Shown piece by piece: positions 35,436 to 44,673 of a stretch of 64,000 nucleotides of DNA. Source of the DNA: Sphingopyxis panaciterrae. GTDB lineage: Bacteria; Pseudomonadota; Alphaproteobacteria; Sphingomonadales; Sphingomonadaceae. Position 1 is the first letter of the stretch. Each line of letters starts with the position of its first letter. The notes below the pieces were generated by a model, which ran no database searches, was not told the DNA's origin, and was given only the letters and a program-made list of their open reading frames with translations. The stretch covers positions 186,001-250,000 of the forward strand of contig NZ_JAASQN010000005.1 of the NCBI RefSeq assembly GCF_011762125.1, read 5' to 3'. The translations under genes and the position numbers were made by a program.

Positions 35436-37697
35436 GTGCACTCTGAAGACGAATTTGCGTCCTTTGAGCAGGTTCTCGGCTGGTCGCACGCGATCCAGAG
35501 CAGGCGTGTCGCCGCGAACTGGATGCGAGATGGGCGATTCTGGTTTTCGGAAGGGGCGGGCCCTGATGCCGTTCTCAAGATATGCGATCCCAAGGATGGC
35601 AGTGTCGTCGACCTGATCGACATCGAGCGCGCGCGCATTTCGCTGCAGCGCCTGACCGGTCACGCACCGTCAGGTCATGGTTTGCCGTTCGAGGCGATGT
35701 CGCTTTCCGGGGATTGCGGCGTGCGCTTCACTTACGGCGGCCAAAACTACGAACTCGATCTTGAGACCTATTGCATTGCGCCGATGCAATCGCTCAACCG
35801 GACCGACGCCTGGTTGGCGGCCCTGTCGCAATCACCGACCGCTCCGGGAACCTTCACCCGGCCCAACTGCTTCGGCAATCGCTGGAGCGCGCCGGAAGCC
35901 GCGTCACCCGACGGCCGCTGGTTCCTTTCCCTGCGCGATCATAACCTTTGCTTGCGGGGCGCGGACGACGGGCAGATCGAATTTCTCACGAGCGATGGCG
36001 AAGAGTTCCATGAGTGGGATGTCGAAACGCCAAGCTCGCTGCTCGGCGGCGTGGTGCGCGACACGGTCTCCTCCTGGTCCCCCGATAGCCTGCGATTCTT
36101 TGCGACGAAATTCGACGCGCGGGCCACCGCGCCCATCAGCCGCACGCACATGCTCGGGTATCGCGATTCGGTCGAATGGCTCAGAATGGCTCGCGCGGGT
36201 GACGCCCTGCCGACGTATGAGCCGTTTGTCGTCGATGTACTGAGCCGCCGGCCGGTACGGATCAATGTCGAAATCGCGGATCGGTTCATCCTCTTCATCG
36301 GTTGGCACGAATCCGGTCGGGAAGTTTATTTTGCTCAATTCTCGCGGGATTTCCGGACCGGAACCCTGTTTGGCGCCGATCCGGCGACGGGCGCCGTCCG
36401 GGCGATATTTTCCGAAACGGCCGAAACCTTCGTGCGCATCCAGCACGACGTCATATGCGGTCGCAGCGGTTGCACGATCCTGCCGAATGACCTGGGCTTC
36501 CTCTGGGAGTCCGAGCGCGACGGATGGAAGCACCTGTATCACTACGCTCTCGATGGCACGTTGCGGAATCAGGTCACCTGCGGTGACTGGCCGGTATGCG
36601 AGGTTCAGGGAGTCGATGCCGAAGCCGGCCTGGTCTATTTTACGGCGCACCATGATCAGGCACGGCCTTACGATACCCATTTGTGTCGCGCGCCGCTTGC
36701 CGGAGGCCGAGCCGAACGCCTGACGGAAGGTGAAGGCGTTCACGAGATCCAGCTGTCCCCGGATTCCGGTTGTTTCGTAACGACCGTTTCGCGGCCGGAC
36801 AGCGGACCGCAAAGTTCCGTATGCAACAATGACGGCCGCGTTCTGCATCGCTTTCCCGGTACCGACCTCACCAAGCTGAGGGCGGCCGGGTGGACGGCGC
36901 CCGAGCAATTCTGCGTCAAGGCCGCCGATGGCGAGACCGATCTCTGGGGCCTTTTGTTCAAGCCGCGCGATTTCGATCCCGCCAAGCGTTATCCGGTGGT
37001 CGAATATATCTACGGCGGGCCGCAGATGGCCTGTGTTCCGCATTATTTCGAAACCGAAAACCGCAGTATGCTGACGCTCAAACATGCGCTTCCGCAACTC
37101 GGCTATGTTGTGGTGACGCTCGACGCCCGGGGCACACCGGAACGTTCGAAGGCGTTCCACGATGCGGTTTACCAGGACTGGCGGCGCCACGTTACGGCCG
37201 ACCACGCCGCGGCACTGCGCAACCTGGCAAAGGATCGTCCGTGGATGGACATGGATCGTGTCGGGATCTGGGGACATTCCTGGGGTGGTTACTACACAAT
37301 CGCCAATCTTCTCGACGCGCCGGATCTTTACAAGGCGGGAGTGGCATCGGCGCCCGGGCTCGACTGCTACAGCGTTTTCCTGAGCGAGCCTTATCTGGGC
37401 GGGGTTCCCGGCGAGCAGACCAAGTCAGCCTATGACGACGCGGACGTCATTACCGAGGCGTCTCGTCTGAAGGGAGAACTGATGCTGGCTGCCGGCACCA
37501 ACGATGTCGCCATGTGGCACGATGCGGTCAAGATGAGCGATGCGCTCATAAAATCCGGCAAACAGCACGAATTCGTTATTTTACCCGAGCAATATCATGC
37601 ATATGGAAAGATCAGTAAACAATATCTAACAGAAAAAATCGTCCGCTTTTTTGCGGCGAACTTACAAGCTGCTACATCAGCGGCGCCGTCTTCATGA
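35436..37697 (+). CDS. S9-family prolyl-oligopeptidase/DPP IV-like peptidase
   Basis: A 753-residue serine peptidase with a DPP IV-type propeller (to about residue 480) and a hydrolase domain. Catalytic Ser615 lies in GHSWGGYY (DPP IV usually has GxSYGG), with Asp in AAGTNDVAMWHD and His in PEQYHAYG. No signal peptide is visible, so it is probably cytoplasmic, unlike many DPP IV homologues. GTG 35436 has GGAGG seven bases before it. It is first in a plus-strand operon, and its stop overlaps the MFS start (ATGA). Cleavage after Pro or Ala at position 2 is the family habit. Confidence 0.88.
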   Translation: MHSEDEFASFEQVLGWSHAIQSRRVAANWMRDGRFWFSEGAGPDAVLKICDPKDGSVVDLIDIERARISLQRLTGHAPSGHGLPFEAMSLSGDCGVRFTYGGQNYELDLETYCIAPMQSLNRTDAWLAALSQSPTAPGTFTRPNCFGNRWSAPEAASPDGRWFLSLRDHNLCLRGADDGQIEFLTSDGEEFHEWDVETPSSLLGGVVRDTVSSWSPDSLRFFATKFDARATAPISRTHMLGYRDSVEWLRMARAGDALPTYEPFVVDVLSRRPVRINVEIADRFILFIGWHESGREVYFAQFSRDFRTGTLFGADPATGAVRAIFSETAETFVRIQHDVICGRSGCTILPNDLGFLWESERDGWKHLYHYALDGTLRNQVTCGDWPVCEVQGVDAEAGLVYFTAHHDQARPYDTHLCRAPLAGGRAERLTEGEGVHEIQLSPDSGCFVTTVSRPDSGPQSSVCNNDGRVLHRFPGTDLTKLRAAGWTAPEQFCVKAADGETDLWGLLFKPRDFDPAKRYPVVEYIYGGPQMACVPHYFETENRSMLTLKHALPQLGYVVVTLDARGTPERSKAFHDAVYQDWRRHVTADHAAALRNLAKDRPWMDMDRVGIWGHSWGGYYTIANLLDAPDLYKAGVASAPGLDCYSVFLSEPYLGGVPGEQTKSAYDDADVITEASRLKGELMLAAGTNDVAMWHDAVKMSDALIKSGKQHEFVILPEQYHAYGKISKQYLTEKIVRFFAANLQAATSAAPSS

Positions 37698-39067
37698 CAG
37701 GCGGCAATTATAAATTCTATATGCTCGGGGTCCTTGTGGTCATCCAGGCATTCACGACGATCGACAACGTCGTGATCGGCTTCGTGCTCCAGTCGATCAA
37801 GCTCGACCTGAATCTGAGCGATACCGAACTCGGATTCCTGTCGGGGATGGCATTCGCGCTGTTCTATTCGATCATGGGGTTGCCCATCGCCCGCTGGGCG
37901 GACCGCGGCAATCGCGTCATCATCATAACAGCCGCCATGTCGATCTGGAGCGTCATGGTCTCGTTGTGCGGGCTGGCATCGAATTTCGTGCAACTTCTAC
38001 TCTGTCGTGTTGGCCTGGCGGTGGGCGAGGCGGGATGTTCGCCGACCGCCAATTCGTTGATCGCAGATTATTTCGGTCGCGCCGAGCGCCCTCGTGCCGC
38101 CAGTATTTTCATGCTGGGTTCGAGCATCGGCATGTTCTTCGGCTATCTGGCTGCGGGTTGGATTACCGAAGCCTATGGCTGGCGCGTCACCTTCATCGCG
38201 ATGGGACTTCCCGGTCTGGTGCCCGCCGTTCTGGCCGCATTGATGTTGCGCGAGCCCCGTCGACAAACCAAAATATCGGCGGCACCTGTCGAGCAACCGT
38301 CGTTGCGTGACGTATTCAGCACGTTGTGGCGCAGCCATAGCTTTCGCAACTTGTTCTTTTGCTGGTCTGTCGCGTCCTTCTTCGGCACGGGCCTGGGGCA
38401 ATGGGCGCCGACCTTCTTCATCCGGAGCTTTGGCCTGAACACCGGCGAATTGGGCGCCTGGTTTGCCGCGATTTACGGTGTCGGAGGTGCGCTAGGCGTC
38501 TATTCGGGCGGATATCTGGCAACGCGCTTCGCGGCGCAGAACGAGCGTCTTCAGCTGACGGGGATGGCGCTCGTCTACGGTTTCTGCGGGGTCACCGCCG
38601 CACTCAGCTATCTGTCCTACAATGTCTATCTGACATTCGCCCTCCTGGCTGTCGGACACCTTGCTGGTTACACGATCGCCGGCCCCCTGTACGCGACGGT
38701 CCAATCACTGGTGCACCCGCGGATGCGCGCGGCCGCCTTTGCAATCCTGCTGCTCTTTTCGAACCTGATCGGCCTCGGGCTGGGTCCGCTGGCTGCGGGC
38801 GCCCTCAGCGATGTGCTGAATCCGTGGCTGGGGCAAGAATCCCTGCGTTACGCGCTGCTCATGCTCACCCCGGGCTATCTCTGGTGCGGCTGGCATGTGT
38901 GGCTCGCCAGGAAAACCGTCGCGGAAGACGTCACGACGATCGAAGCCGCCCAGCTGGGGCAAGCGGAGTCCGGCGCTGGCGCGATGACCGCCGAAGCCGG
39001 TCTGTCCACAAAGCCCCTCGACCCCCTGGCAGCCAGCTTGGCTGCGAATGCCCCGAAATCCCAGTAA
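37694..39067 (+). CDS. Spinster-like MFS transporter
   Basis: A 457-residue, 12-helix inner-membrane transporter. The MFS motif A region LGLPIARWADRGNRV-like (GLPIARWADRGNRVI) follows the second helix. The SDTELGFLSGMAFALFYS segment is typical of the spinster-type subgroup common in sphingomonads, often next to TonB receptors. It would carry the peptide-like product across the inner membrane. Direction and substrate are unknown. It overlaps the peptidase gene by four bases and ends 14 bases before the serine hydrolase start. Confidence 0.9.
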   Translation: MTGGNYKFYMLGVLVVIQAFTTIDNVVIGFVLQSIKLDLNLSDTELGFLSGMAFALFYSIMGLPIARWADRGNRVIIITAAMSIWSVMVSLCGLASNFVQLLLCRVGLAVGEAGCSPTANSLIADYFGRAERPRAASIFMLGSSIGMFFGYLAAGWITEAYGWRVTFIAMGLPGLVPAVLAALMLREPRRQTKISAAPVEQPSLRDVFSTLWRSHSFRNLFFCWSVASFFGTGLGQWAPTFFIRSFGLNTGELGAWFAAIYGVGGALGVYSGGYLATRFAAQNERLQLTGMALVYGFCGVTAALSYLSYNVYLTFALLAVGHLAGYTIAGPLYATVQSLVHPRMRAAAFAILLLFSNLIGLGLGPLAAGALSDVLNPWLGQESLRYALLMLTPGYLWCGWHVWLARKTVAEDVTTIEAAQLGQAESGAGAMTAEAGLSTKPLDPLAASLAANAPKSQ

Positions 39068-39080
39068 CAGGAGGTCGCTT

Positions 39081-40661
39081 ATGGGCGATGACAAGTTCAG
39101 GATCGAATTCGACGAAAAGGCGATCGATGCGATCTTTGCGAATGTGGACCAAGGCCATGGGGCCGGTTGCGCGGCAGGGATCGCGATCGGCGGAACACCG
39201 GTTTACCGCAAGGGGTTCGGTCTGGCGAACATGGAGCTGCCGATCGTCCTTTCTCCGGCGACGCGGATGTCGATCGGTTCCATCACCAAGCATTTCACCT
39301 GTCTGGCTTTCATGCTCCTGGTCGAGGAAGGCCGGGCCAGCCTCGACGATATGGCGGGAAAACATCTGCCCGACCTGCACCCGCTAACCCATCGCGTCAC
39401 CATGCTTCAGTTGATGGGGCATCTGGGGGGGCTGCGAGATGCCTACGACATCATCTCGCTGTTCAGTGGCGTCGGCAATCAAGTCACAGCCGCCGAAACC
39501 CTGTCGATCTATCGCGACATCGATGACGTGAACGCCGACCCCGGGACGAGCTTCAGCTATAACAACGGCGCCTATGTCATCCTGGCCGCGATCATCGAAA
39601 AGGTCAGCGGGCAAGACTTTCGCGACGTGCTGCGACAGCGTATTTTCGAACCCGTCGGCCTTCACGATACGCTCTTGCGGTCGTTCGAACTTGAATTCCT
39701 CGTCGGTGCAGCGACGCTCCATGCAATGGGGCCCAATGGCGTGTTCCAGAAGGGCCATCGTTTTCTGGAAGGCGGCGGGCAAGGCGGCATATACTCCACC
39801 GTCGACGACATGCTGCGTTGGCTCCGGCACATGGATGCGCCGACCGTCGGCAGCCCGGAAACATGGCGGCTCATGACCACGCCGATGACGCTATCGAACG
39901 GAACCTCGACCGGCTATGGCATGGGTCTCATCGCCTCCGATTATCGCGGGGTTGGCACCATTCATCACAGCGGCGGCGTCGTCGGCGGTAACGCCCAGAT
40001 GACGAAGGTTCCCGGCGCCGGTCTCGACATCGTGGTCATGGTCAACCGGGACGACGTCATTGCTCCCCGGCTGGTGCACCAGATCATGGATGCCTGCTTG
40101 CCCGGACTCGATGCGCGGCGCGCGGTGGCGTCCGGCGCAATTCGGCAGGGCGTGTTCCGTTCGAACCGGTCGGGCCGCGTCGCCGAGCTGTTCGAACGCG
40201 GCGGCGAGCAGATCGTGGCGGTGGACGGCATCGACATGATATATGCCGCTGCCGACGAGACGCATCTCTACCCTGCAGCCGTGGGCGTTCCCGATCGCCA
40301 GTCGATCGTCTTGATCGGTGATGGCAAGACCCCCTCTGCGCTGAAGCTGAACGAATTCGGTCGATCCGACCTGCTCGAGAAGGTGCAACCCGCGACCGCG
40401 AGCGATCCGCAGGAAATCGCTGGCCGATATCGCTGCGAGAAGACAGGGGCCGATGTCTTCCTATCCAGTAATGCCGAAATGTGGTCGGAAGGTCGTTTCG
40501 GCACGGCGCACTACAAGCTGGCACCCATCGCGGAGAATATCTGGCGAGGGCGGCTGGAGGGGACGACGCCGGTGGACGCGATCCTGGCATTCGCCGATGG
40601 CTCGAAGACGCTCGAATTTTCGGGCGGGGGCATGCGCCCGATGACGTTTCAGCGTGTGTGA
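39081..40661 (+). CDS. Serine hydrolase of the class C beta-lactamase/D-aminopeptidase fold
   Basis: A 526-residue protein. The N-terminal 350 residues form a beta-lactamase domain: S67-I-T-K70 (SxxK), YNN in FSYNNGAYVI, and HHSGG in place of KTG. A C-terminal domain of about 150 residues resembles the lipocalin-like extension of D-aminopeptidases and MlrB-type enzymes. No signal peptide is present, so a cell-wall or secreted beta-lactamase role is unlikely. ATG 39081 with AGGAGG is preferred to the in-frame ATG at 39048. Peptides with D-residues are a plausible substrate. Confidence 0.87.
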   Translation: MGDDKFRIEFDEKAIDAIFANVDQGHGAGCAAGIAIGGTPVYRKGFGLANMELPIVLSPATRMSIGSITKHFTCLAFMLLVEEGRASLDDMAGKHLPDLHPLTHRVTMLQLMGHLGGLRDAYDIISLFSGVGNQVTAAETLSIYRDIDDVNADPGTSFSYNNGAYVILAAIIEKVSGQDFRDVLRQRIFEPVGLHDTLLRSFELEFLVGAATLHAMGPNGVFQKGHRFLEGGGQGGIYSTVDDMLRWLRHMDAPTVGSPETWRLMTTPMTLSNGTSTGYGMGLIASDYRGVGTIHHSGGVVGGNAQMTKVPGAGLDIVVMVNRDDVIAPRLVHQIMDACLPGLDARRAVASGAIRQGVFRSNRSGRVAELFERGGEQIVAVDGIDMIYAAADETHLYPAAVGVPDRQSIVLIGDGKTPSALKLNEFGRSDLLEKVQPATASDPQEIAGRYRCEKTGADVFLSSNAEMWSEGRFGTAHYKLAPIAENIWRGRLEGTTPVDAILAFADGSKTLEFSGGGMRPMTFQRV

Positions 40662-40754
40662 CCGGGCCGGGACACGCCGGCCGATGCATCCCGCCCTGCG
40701 CCCCGACGCGCGCCCCGAAACACATGTCGTCAATCGAACGAGGGTAACCACAGC

Positions 40755-41462
40755 ATGAATGATGCGCAGATATCATGGCCGCCGGGATATGAGATTCTCC
40801 CCCGTCGATCGTCCTTGCCGCCGGATGTGATCGAAGCATTCCGCAATGTCCCCACCGCGCATGCATCGGATTGCATGGGCCGGTGCGTCGGCGCGATCGG
40901 CCTGTCTGCGCTTCACGGGCATTCGCCGATGTGCGGCATCGCCGTGACGGTGCGAACGCGGCCAGGCGATAACCTGATGATCCATAAAGCGCTGGAAATC
41001 GCTGAAGCGGGAGACGTCCTCGTCATCGATGGCGGCGGCGCCCTGAATCAGGCCGTGTTCGGCGGGCAGATGCGCGCCACCGCAATGTCGAAAGGGCTCG
41101 CCGGGGTCGTCGTCGATGGCGCAGTTCGCGATTTGGTCGAGCTGGCCGCGGGCGGTTTGGCGTGCTTCGCCAAGGGCGTGAACCATCGCGGGCCCAGCAA
41201 GGATGGACCAGGCGAAATCAACGTGCCGGTTTCGTGCGCAGCTATGGTCGTCAATCCCGGCGATCTGATCCTGGGCGATCCCGACGGCGTGATCTGTATC
41301 CCGGCGGCCGATGCCGCGGCTCTGCTGCCGCTCGTCCGCGAACATGCGTTGAAAGAAGAAAGAATGATGAAGGCGATTGCCGAAGGAAAGACCGACCCCG
41401 ATCAATTCAACGCAATCCTGCGTCGAAAAGGCATTCCGGAGTCCGCGCTGCACACGCGCTGA
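40755..41462 (+). CDS. RraA-like protein (aldolase/decarboxylase family)
   Basis: A 235-residue protein of the RraA/HMG-aldolase fold. MRATAMSKGLAGVVVDGAVRD and GDLILGDPDGVICIP are the family signatures. The catalytic Arg/Asp pair corresponds to the R and D in DGAVRD. Members cleave 4-hydroxy-4-methyl-2-oxoglutarate or decarboxylate oxaloacetate; others act on 2-oxo acids of unknown type. In this operon it could process the 2-oxo acid made by the dehydrogenase and RidA. It follows the serine hydrolase after 93 bases. Confidence 0.85.
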   Translation: MNDAQISWPPGYEILPRRSSLPPDVIEAFRNVPTAHASDCMGRCVGAIGLSALHGHSPMCGIAVTVRTRPGDNLMIHKALEIAEAGDVLVIDGGGALNQAVFGGQMRATAMSKGLAGVVVDGAVRDLVELAAGGLACFAKGVNHRGPSKDGPGEINVPVSCAAMVVNPGDLILGDPDGVICIPAADAAALLPLVREHALKEERMMKAIAEGKTDPDQFNAILRRKGIPESALHTR

Positions 41463-41635
41463 ACCGCGACCGGCTTTCGTCCGTACAGGCAAATGAGCCC
41501 GCAGATAGCGGCATTTTAGGACTGGCGGCAAAACGAGGTTTGAAGGGTGCCGCCTCTTTCAGGCGGCGGTGCTCGGCGGGGCACAGATATTTTCTGTAGT
41601 TTTGGCAATGGCAGTATTTTCGGGAAAATGACGTG

Positions 41636-42682
41636 ATGGAACCTGGAATTGACATCGATCCGGCGTCAGCGGACCTCATCGCTTCAGCCGCGGTCTGGGA
41701 CATGACCGTGCCGTGGTCGCCGGAGGACCGGAACTGGGACCTGGATATTCTCCGCCGCTTCCACCGCGAAGGATTTACGTTCCTATCCCTGACCCTGACG
41801 GACTGGCCCGCGACATACGAAGGAACGATCGGCACGATCCACCGGTTCAAGGAACTGGTTGCCGCCGAAGCGTCCGATTGGCTGTGTTTCGCATCCTCGG
41901 TATCCGAAATCGACCGCGCTCGACAAAAAGGACGGCTCGCGCTCGGGATCCATATCCAGGAAACGCTGCCGGTCGCCATGGACCTCTCGCGGCTCGCAAC
42001 GCTCCATGCGCTGGGCGTTCGCCACATGCTCCTGGCCTACAATATCCGCAATTTCGTCGCCGACGGATGCGCTGAAGTGGCCAATGCCGGGCTGAGCAAT
42101 TTCGGCCGCAAGCTGGTGCAGGAGATGAACCGTATCGGGATGGTCGTCGACTGTTCCCATTCCGGACGCCGCTCCACTCTGGAAGCGATGGAGATCAGCG
42201 AGCGGCCACCGATCTTTTCGCACTCGGGGGTTTACAAGCTGGTTCCCCACATCCGGAACATCCACGACGATCAGATCCGGGCGTGCGCTGCGAAGCGCGG
42301 CGTGATCGGCGTTGTCGGCGTCGGATCGTTTCTGGGCGATATGGAGGCGCGAACGGAAAGCTGGTTCCGCCATATCGATTACCTCGTGTCGATGGTCGGG
42401 CCCGACCATGTCGGTCTTGCCACCGACAATGTCGCTTCGCGCGAATTGCGCGATGCGATCGCCAAGGACGCGTATCAAAAATATGGCATAACGCCGTGGC
42501 CCGAACCCGGAATCGGTTGGCCGAACCCGACCGGAACGCAGCTTCCCAGCGGAAGCGCCGGCATTCAGCCGGAACAATTGTCGGAACTCGTGGAAACGAT
42601 GCTCGGCCACGGTTACCCTGCGTCTGCGGTTGTTGGCATTCTCGGTGCCAATTTTCGCCGCGTCTATGCTGCGGCAGAATGA
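41636..42682 (+). CDS. Membrane-dipeptidase-family protein with altered metal site
   Basis: A 348-residue protein of the M19 renal-dipeptidase family. The His ligands in VVDCSHSG and PIFSHSG and the Asp in GLATDNVAS are kept. The first metal-site motif (HxD of DGHND) is replaced by VWDMTVPW, and the bridging Glu of the GIEGG segment reads GIHIQET. So the binuclear site is probably changed or lost. Canonical members cleave dipeptides, including those with a D-residue at the C-terminus. GTG 41633 is an alternative start. Its stop overlaps the next gene. Confidence 0.82.
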   Translation: MEPGIDIDPASADLIASAAVWDMTVPWSPEDRNWDLDILRRFHREGFTFLSLTLTDWPATYEGTIGTIHRFKELVAAEASDWLCFASSVSEIDRARQKGRLALGIHIQETLPVAMDLSRLATLHALGVRHMLLAYNIRNFVADGCAEVANAGLSNFGRKLVQEMNRIGMVVDCSHSGRRSTLEAMEISERPPIFSHSGVYKLVPHIRNIHDDQIRACAAKRGVIGVVGVGSFLGDMEARTESWFRHIDYLVSMVGPDHVGLATDNVASRELRDAIAKDAYQKYGITPWPEPGIGWPNPTGTQLPSGSAGIQPEQLSELVETMLGHGYPASAVVGILGANFRRVYAAAE

Positions 42683-43164
42683 CCGCGGCGCCCGATCATC
42701 AAGCGGCGAAGGCTCGATTGACTGACGTCATGGATGTTCAGGCAGAGCTTGGCGTCGAGATGAATGCGCCCCGCTCCATCGTCTGGGAAAGGGTCATCAG
42801 TCTTTCCGACCGACCGACCCTGAAGTCCTGGTCGCCATTGACCGGGAACTGGCCGTCCGAAACGGCGTCCGCCCGAGTGGTGATGGACAAGGGCACAGAC
42901 ATGATCCGTACCGAAACGATCGTGAAGATGGTTCCCAACGAGCGCTTCCTGCTCAAGGTCGAAGCGCCCGATTCGGGAATTCTGGCGTGGTTGGACCATA
43001 TGCTCTGCAATTCCGCTCAAGGGTGTAAACTGACCATGAGCGTCATCGTCTCGGTCAAGGCACCAGACGCGAGCATGGATCGCAATGCCTATATTGCGGC
43101 AACCATCGATGCACTGGAGCAAACCCTCATGGCCTATCGCGCGCAGGTCGCCGAGCAGCTCTGA
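42679..43164 (+). CDS. SRPBCC (START-like) domain protein
   Basis: A 161-residue protein with an SRPBCC-like fold: a first strand VEMNAPRSIVWERVISLSD, a middle TETIVKMVPNERFLLKVE, and a C-terminal helix ATIDALEQTLMAYRAQ. Members bind hydrophobic ligands or act as cyclases. ATG 42679 overlaps the dipeptidase stop. It is the last gene of the plus-strand operon, before the IS110 remnant. Function unknown. Confidence 0.78.
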   Translation: MTAAPDHQAAKARLTDVMDVQAELGVEMNAPRSIVWERVISLSDRPTLKSWSPLTGNWPSETASARVVMDKGTDMIRTETIVKMVPNERFLLKVEAPDSGILAWLDHMLCNSAQGCKLTMSVIVSVKAPDASMDRNAYIAATIDALEQTLMAYRAQVAEQL

Positions 43165-43228
43165 TCGACTTCACGATAGCGCTTCCGCCGGCAATGCATG
43201 GGTGTTGAACGGCGGCGCAACGCCGATG

Positions 43229-43925
43229 CTATAAATTCTCGGAAAGTCGGGGCGGGCAAGCGCGCACCAGTTCGCATGGACAAGGGGTACCCGGGATGGT
43301 CGACAACCGCAGCGCGACCTCGTCGCTACGCTGGAGTGCTGCCAGCCGAAGTTCGATCGCGTGAAGTCGCGCATGGATGTCGAGCGCTTGCTGCGAGAGC
43401 ATCCCTACGATCATTGCTGCGTCGTCAGGCACCTCCGGGGTGCGCTCGCTGTCGACGATCTGCCGTGCCATGATCAGCGCGCGATCCCGCCCTTCCGGGA
43501 TGACGATCCCAAAATCGGCGAGCAGACTTCGGATCATGTTTATCAGCTGCGTTCGCTGCCCGACGAGCAGGCTGCGACTACGATACAGCGTCAGCGCTGC
43601 CTGCTGCTCGCGCGACTTAACCGCGACATAGCGCATCGTCGGCCGCGTGATCGCTTCACAGATCGCTTCCGCATCGACAGCATCGTTCTTCCCACGCTTC
43701 ACATAGGGCTGGCATCAGCCGCACCTCGTGCCCGAGTGCGGTCAGTTCGCGCGCCCAATGGTGCAACGTGCCGCAGGCCTCGATGCCAACAAGACACGGC
43801 CCCGCCTTCGTGAAGAAGGGCAGAAGCTGAGCACGGCGAAGCGTCTTTCGCACAACGACATCGCCCGCTGCATCAACTGCGTGAACCTAAAAACATTCTG
43901 GGCCAGGTCGAGGCCGATCCTAGAT
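43229..43925 (-). mobile_element. Broken IS110-family transposase
   Basis: The minus strand encodes the DEDD-type N-terminal half of an IS110 transposase in three frames. GLDLAQNVF (about 43895) and VHAVDAAGDVVVRKTL are separated by a one-base loss. GPCLVGIEACGT and ALGHEVRLMP follow, then after another shift KRGKNDAVDAEAI, QRTQLINMIRSLLADFG and ALRLSTIPG. The C-terminal transposase_20 part is missing after IPG at about 43289. It separates the SRPBCC gene from the glutathione transferase. Confidence 0.88.
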
Positions 43926-44613
43926 GCCGTAAGCGGGAGCCATCCACCTCATCCGCTTTGGATTTGCATGCAACCATAAGCGGCCGTTCGCCGCTCGCCC
44001 GATCAGTCGGTTCCTCGGCCCATGGTTCGATCCTGACCATAGCTCGCTCGTACAAGTCCGACGCCGTCAGAATGGCCAGCCATTCGCACACGCGCTGCTG
44101 CGCACAGGCCGCGAACCAAGCCGCATCGACCCCGGCGAACTGCCGCACAAAGGGAAAGAGCGCGATATCGTTAAACCCCGGCTTCACACCGCCGAGATAA
44201 TCCCCGTCCGCGAGGCGCGTGTCGAGTTCCACCAGAATCGCCAACCCTGCCGCGCGGTGCGCCAGCGGATCGGCATCGTATCGCCCGGCATATTTGTAGC
44301 GGTCGAGATGATGCTTGAACGCGCCGTCGAACAGGGCGACCAGTTCTGCGTCGGCGCGCCCGCGCCAGTTCTCGGGGTCGTTCTGCGCCAAGGCCCAGCG
44401 CATGATATCGATGCTCTCGTCGATCACCGTCCCGTCCGCCAGCACGAGCACTGGCACGGTCCCCTTGGGCGACGCGGCCAGCATGGCGGCGGGTTTTTTG
44501 CGCAGCAGCACCTCGCGATGCGCATAGGCGGTGCCACTCACGAGCAACGCCATCCGCGCGCGCATCGCATAGGGACAGCGACGAAAGCTGTAGAGGATCG
44601 GGCCATCGGGCAT
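43873..44613 (-). CDS. Glutathione S-transferase-family protein with altered C-terminus
   Basis: A 246-residue frame. The N-terminal thioredoxin-like domain has SFRRCPYAMRAR (CxYx active-site type), PKGTVPVLVLADGTVIDES and a helical C-terminal domain with GGVKPGFNDIALFPFVRQFA. Homologues normally end soon after a Pro-Trp pair like the one in VRIEPWAEE. Here about 40 more residues follow, the last ones (LGSASTWPRMFLGSRS) read from IS110 sequence in a shifted frame. So the natural end was probably lost. The enzyme may still fold. Substrate unknown. Confidence 0.75.
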   Translation of the reverse strand: MPDGPILYSFRRCPYAMRARMALLVSGTAYAHREVLLRKKPAAMLAASPKGTVPVLVLADGTVIDESIDIMRWALAQNDPENWRGRADAELVALFDGAFKHHLDRYKYAGRYDADPLAHRAAGLAILVELDTRLADGDYLGGVKPGFNDIALFPFVRQFAGVDAAWFAACAQQRVCEWLAILTASDLYERAMVRIEPWAEEPTDRASGERPLMVACKSKADEVDGSRLRHLGSASTWPRMFLGSRS

Positions 44614-44673
44614 AGCGGCACCATAGGACGGCGAGCCGCATCATGCCAGTTGGCAGCCCGAAACGGGGGCAGC

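Noticed and set aside
35436..37697. Exported DPP IV
   Set aside because: The family is often secreted, but no signal peptide is visible after the chosen GTG start, so a cytoplasmic location is more likely.
39081..40661. MlrB microcystin-linear peptidase
   Set aside because: Size and fold are similar, but the cluster lacks MlrA and MlrC and no sequence comparison could be made, so the specific name is not used.
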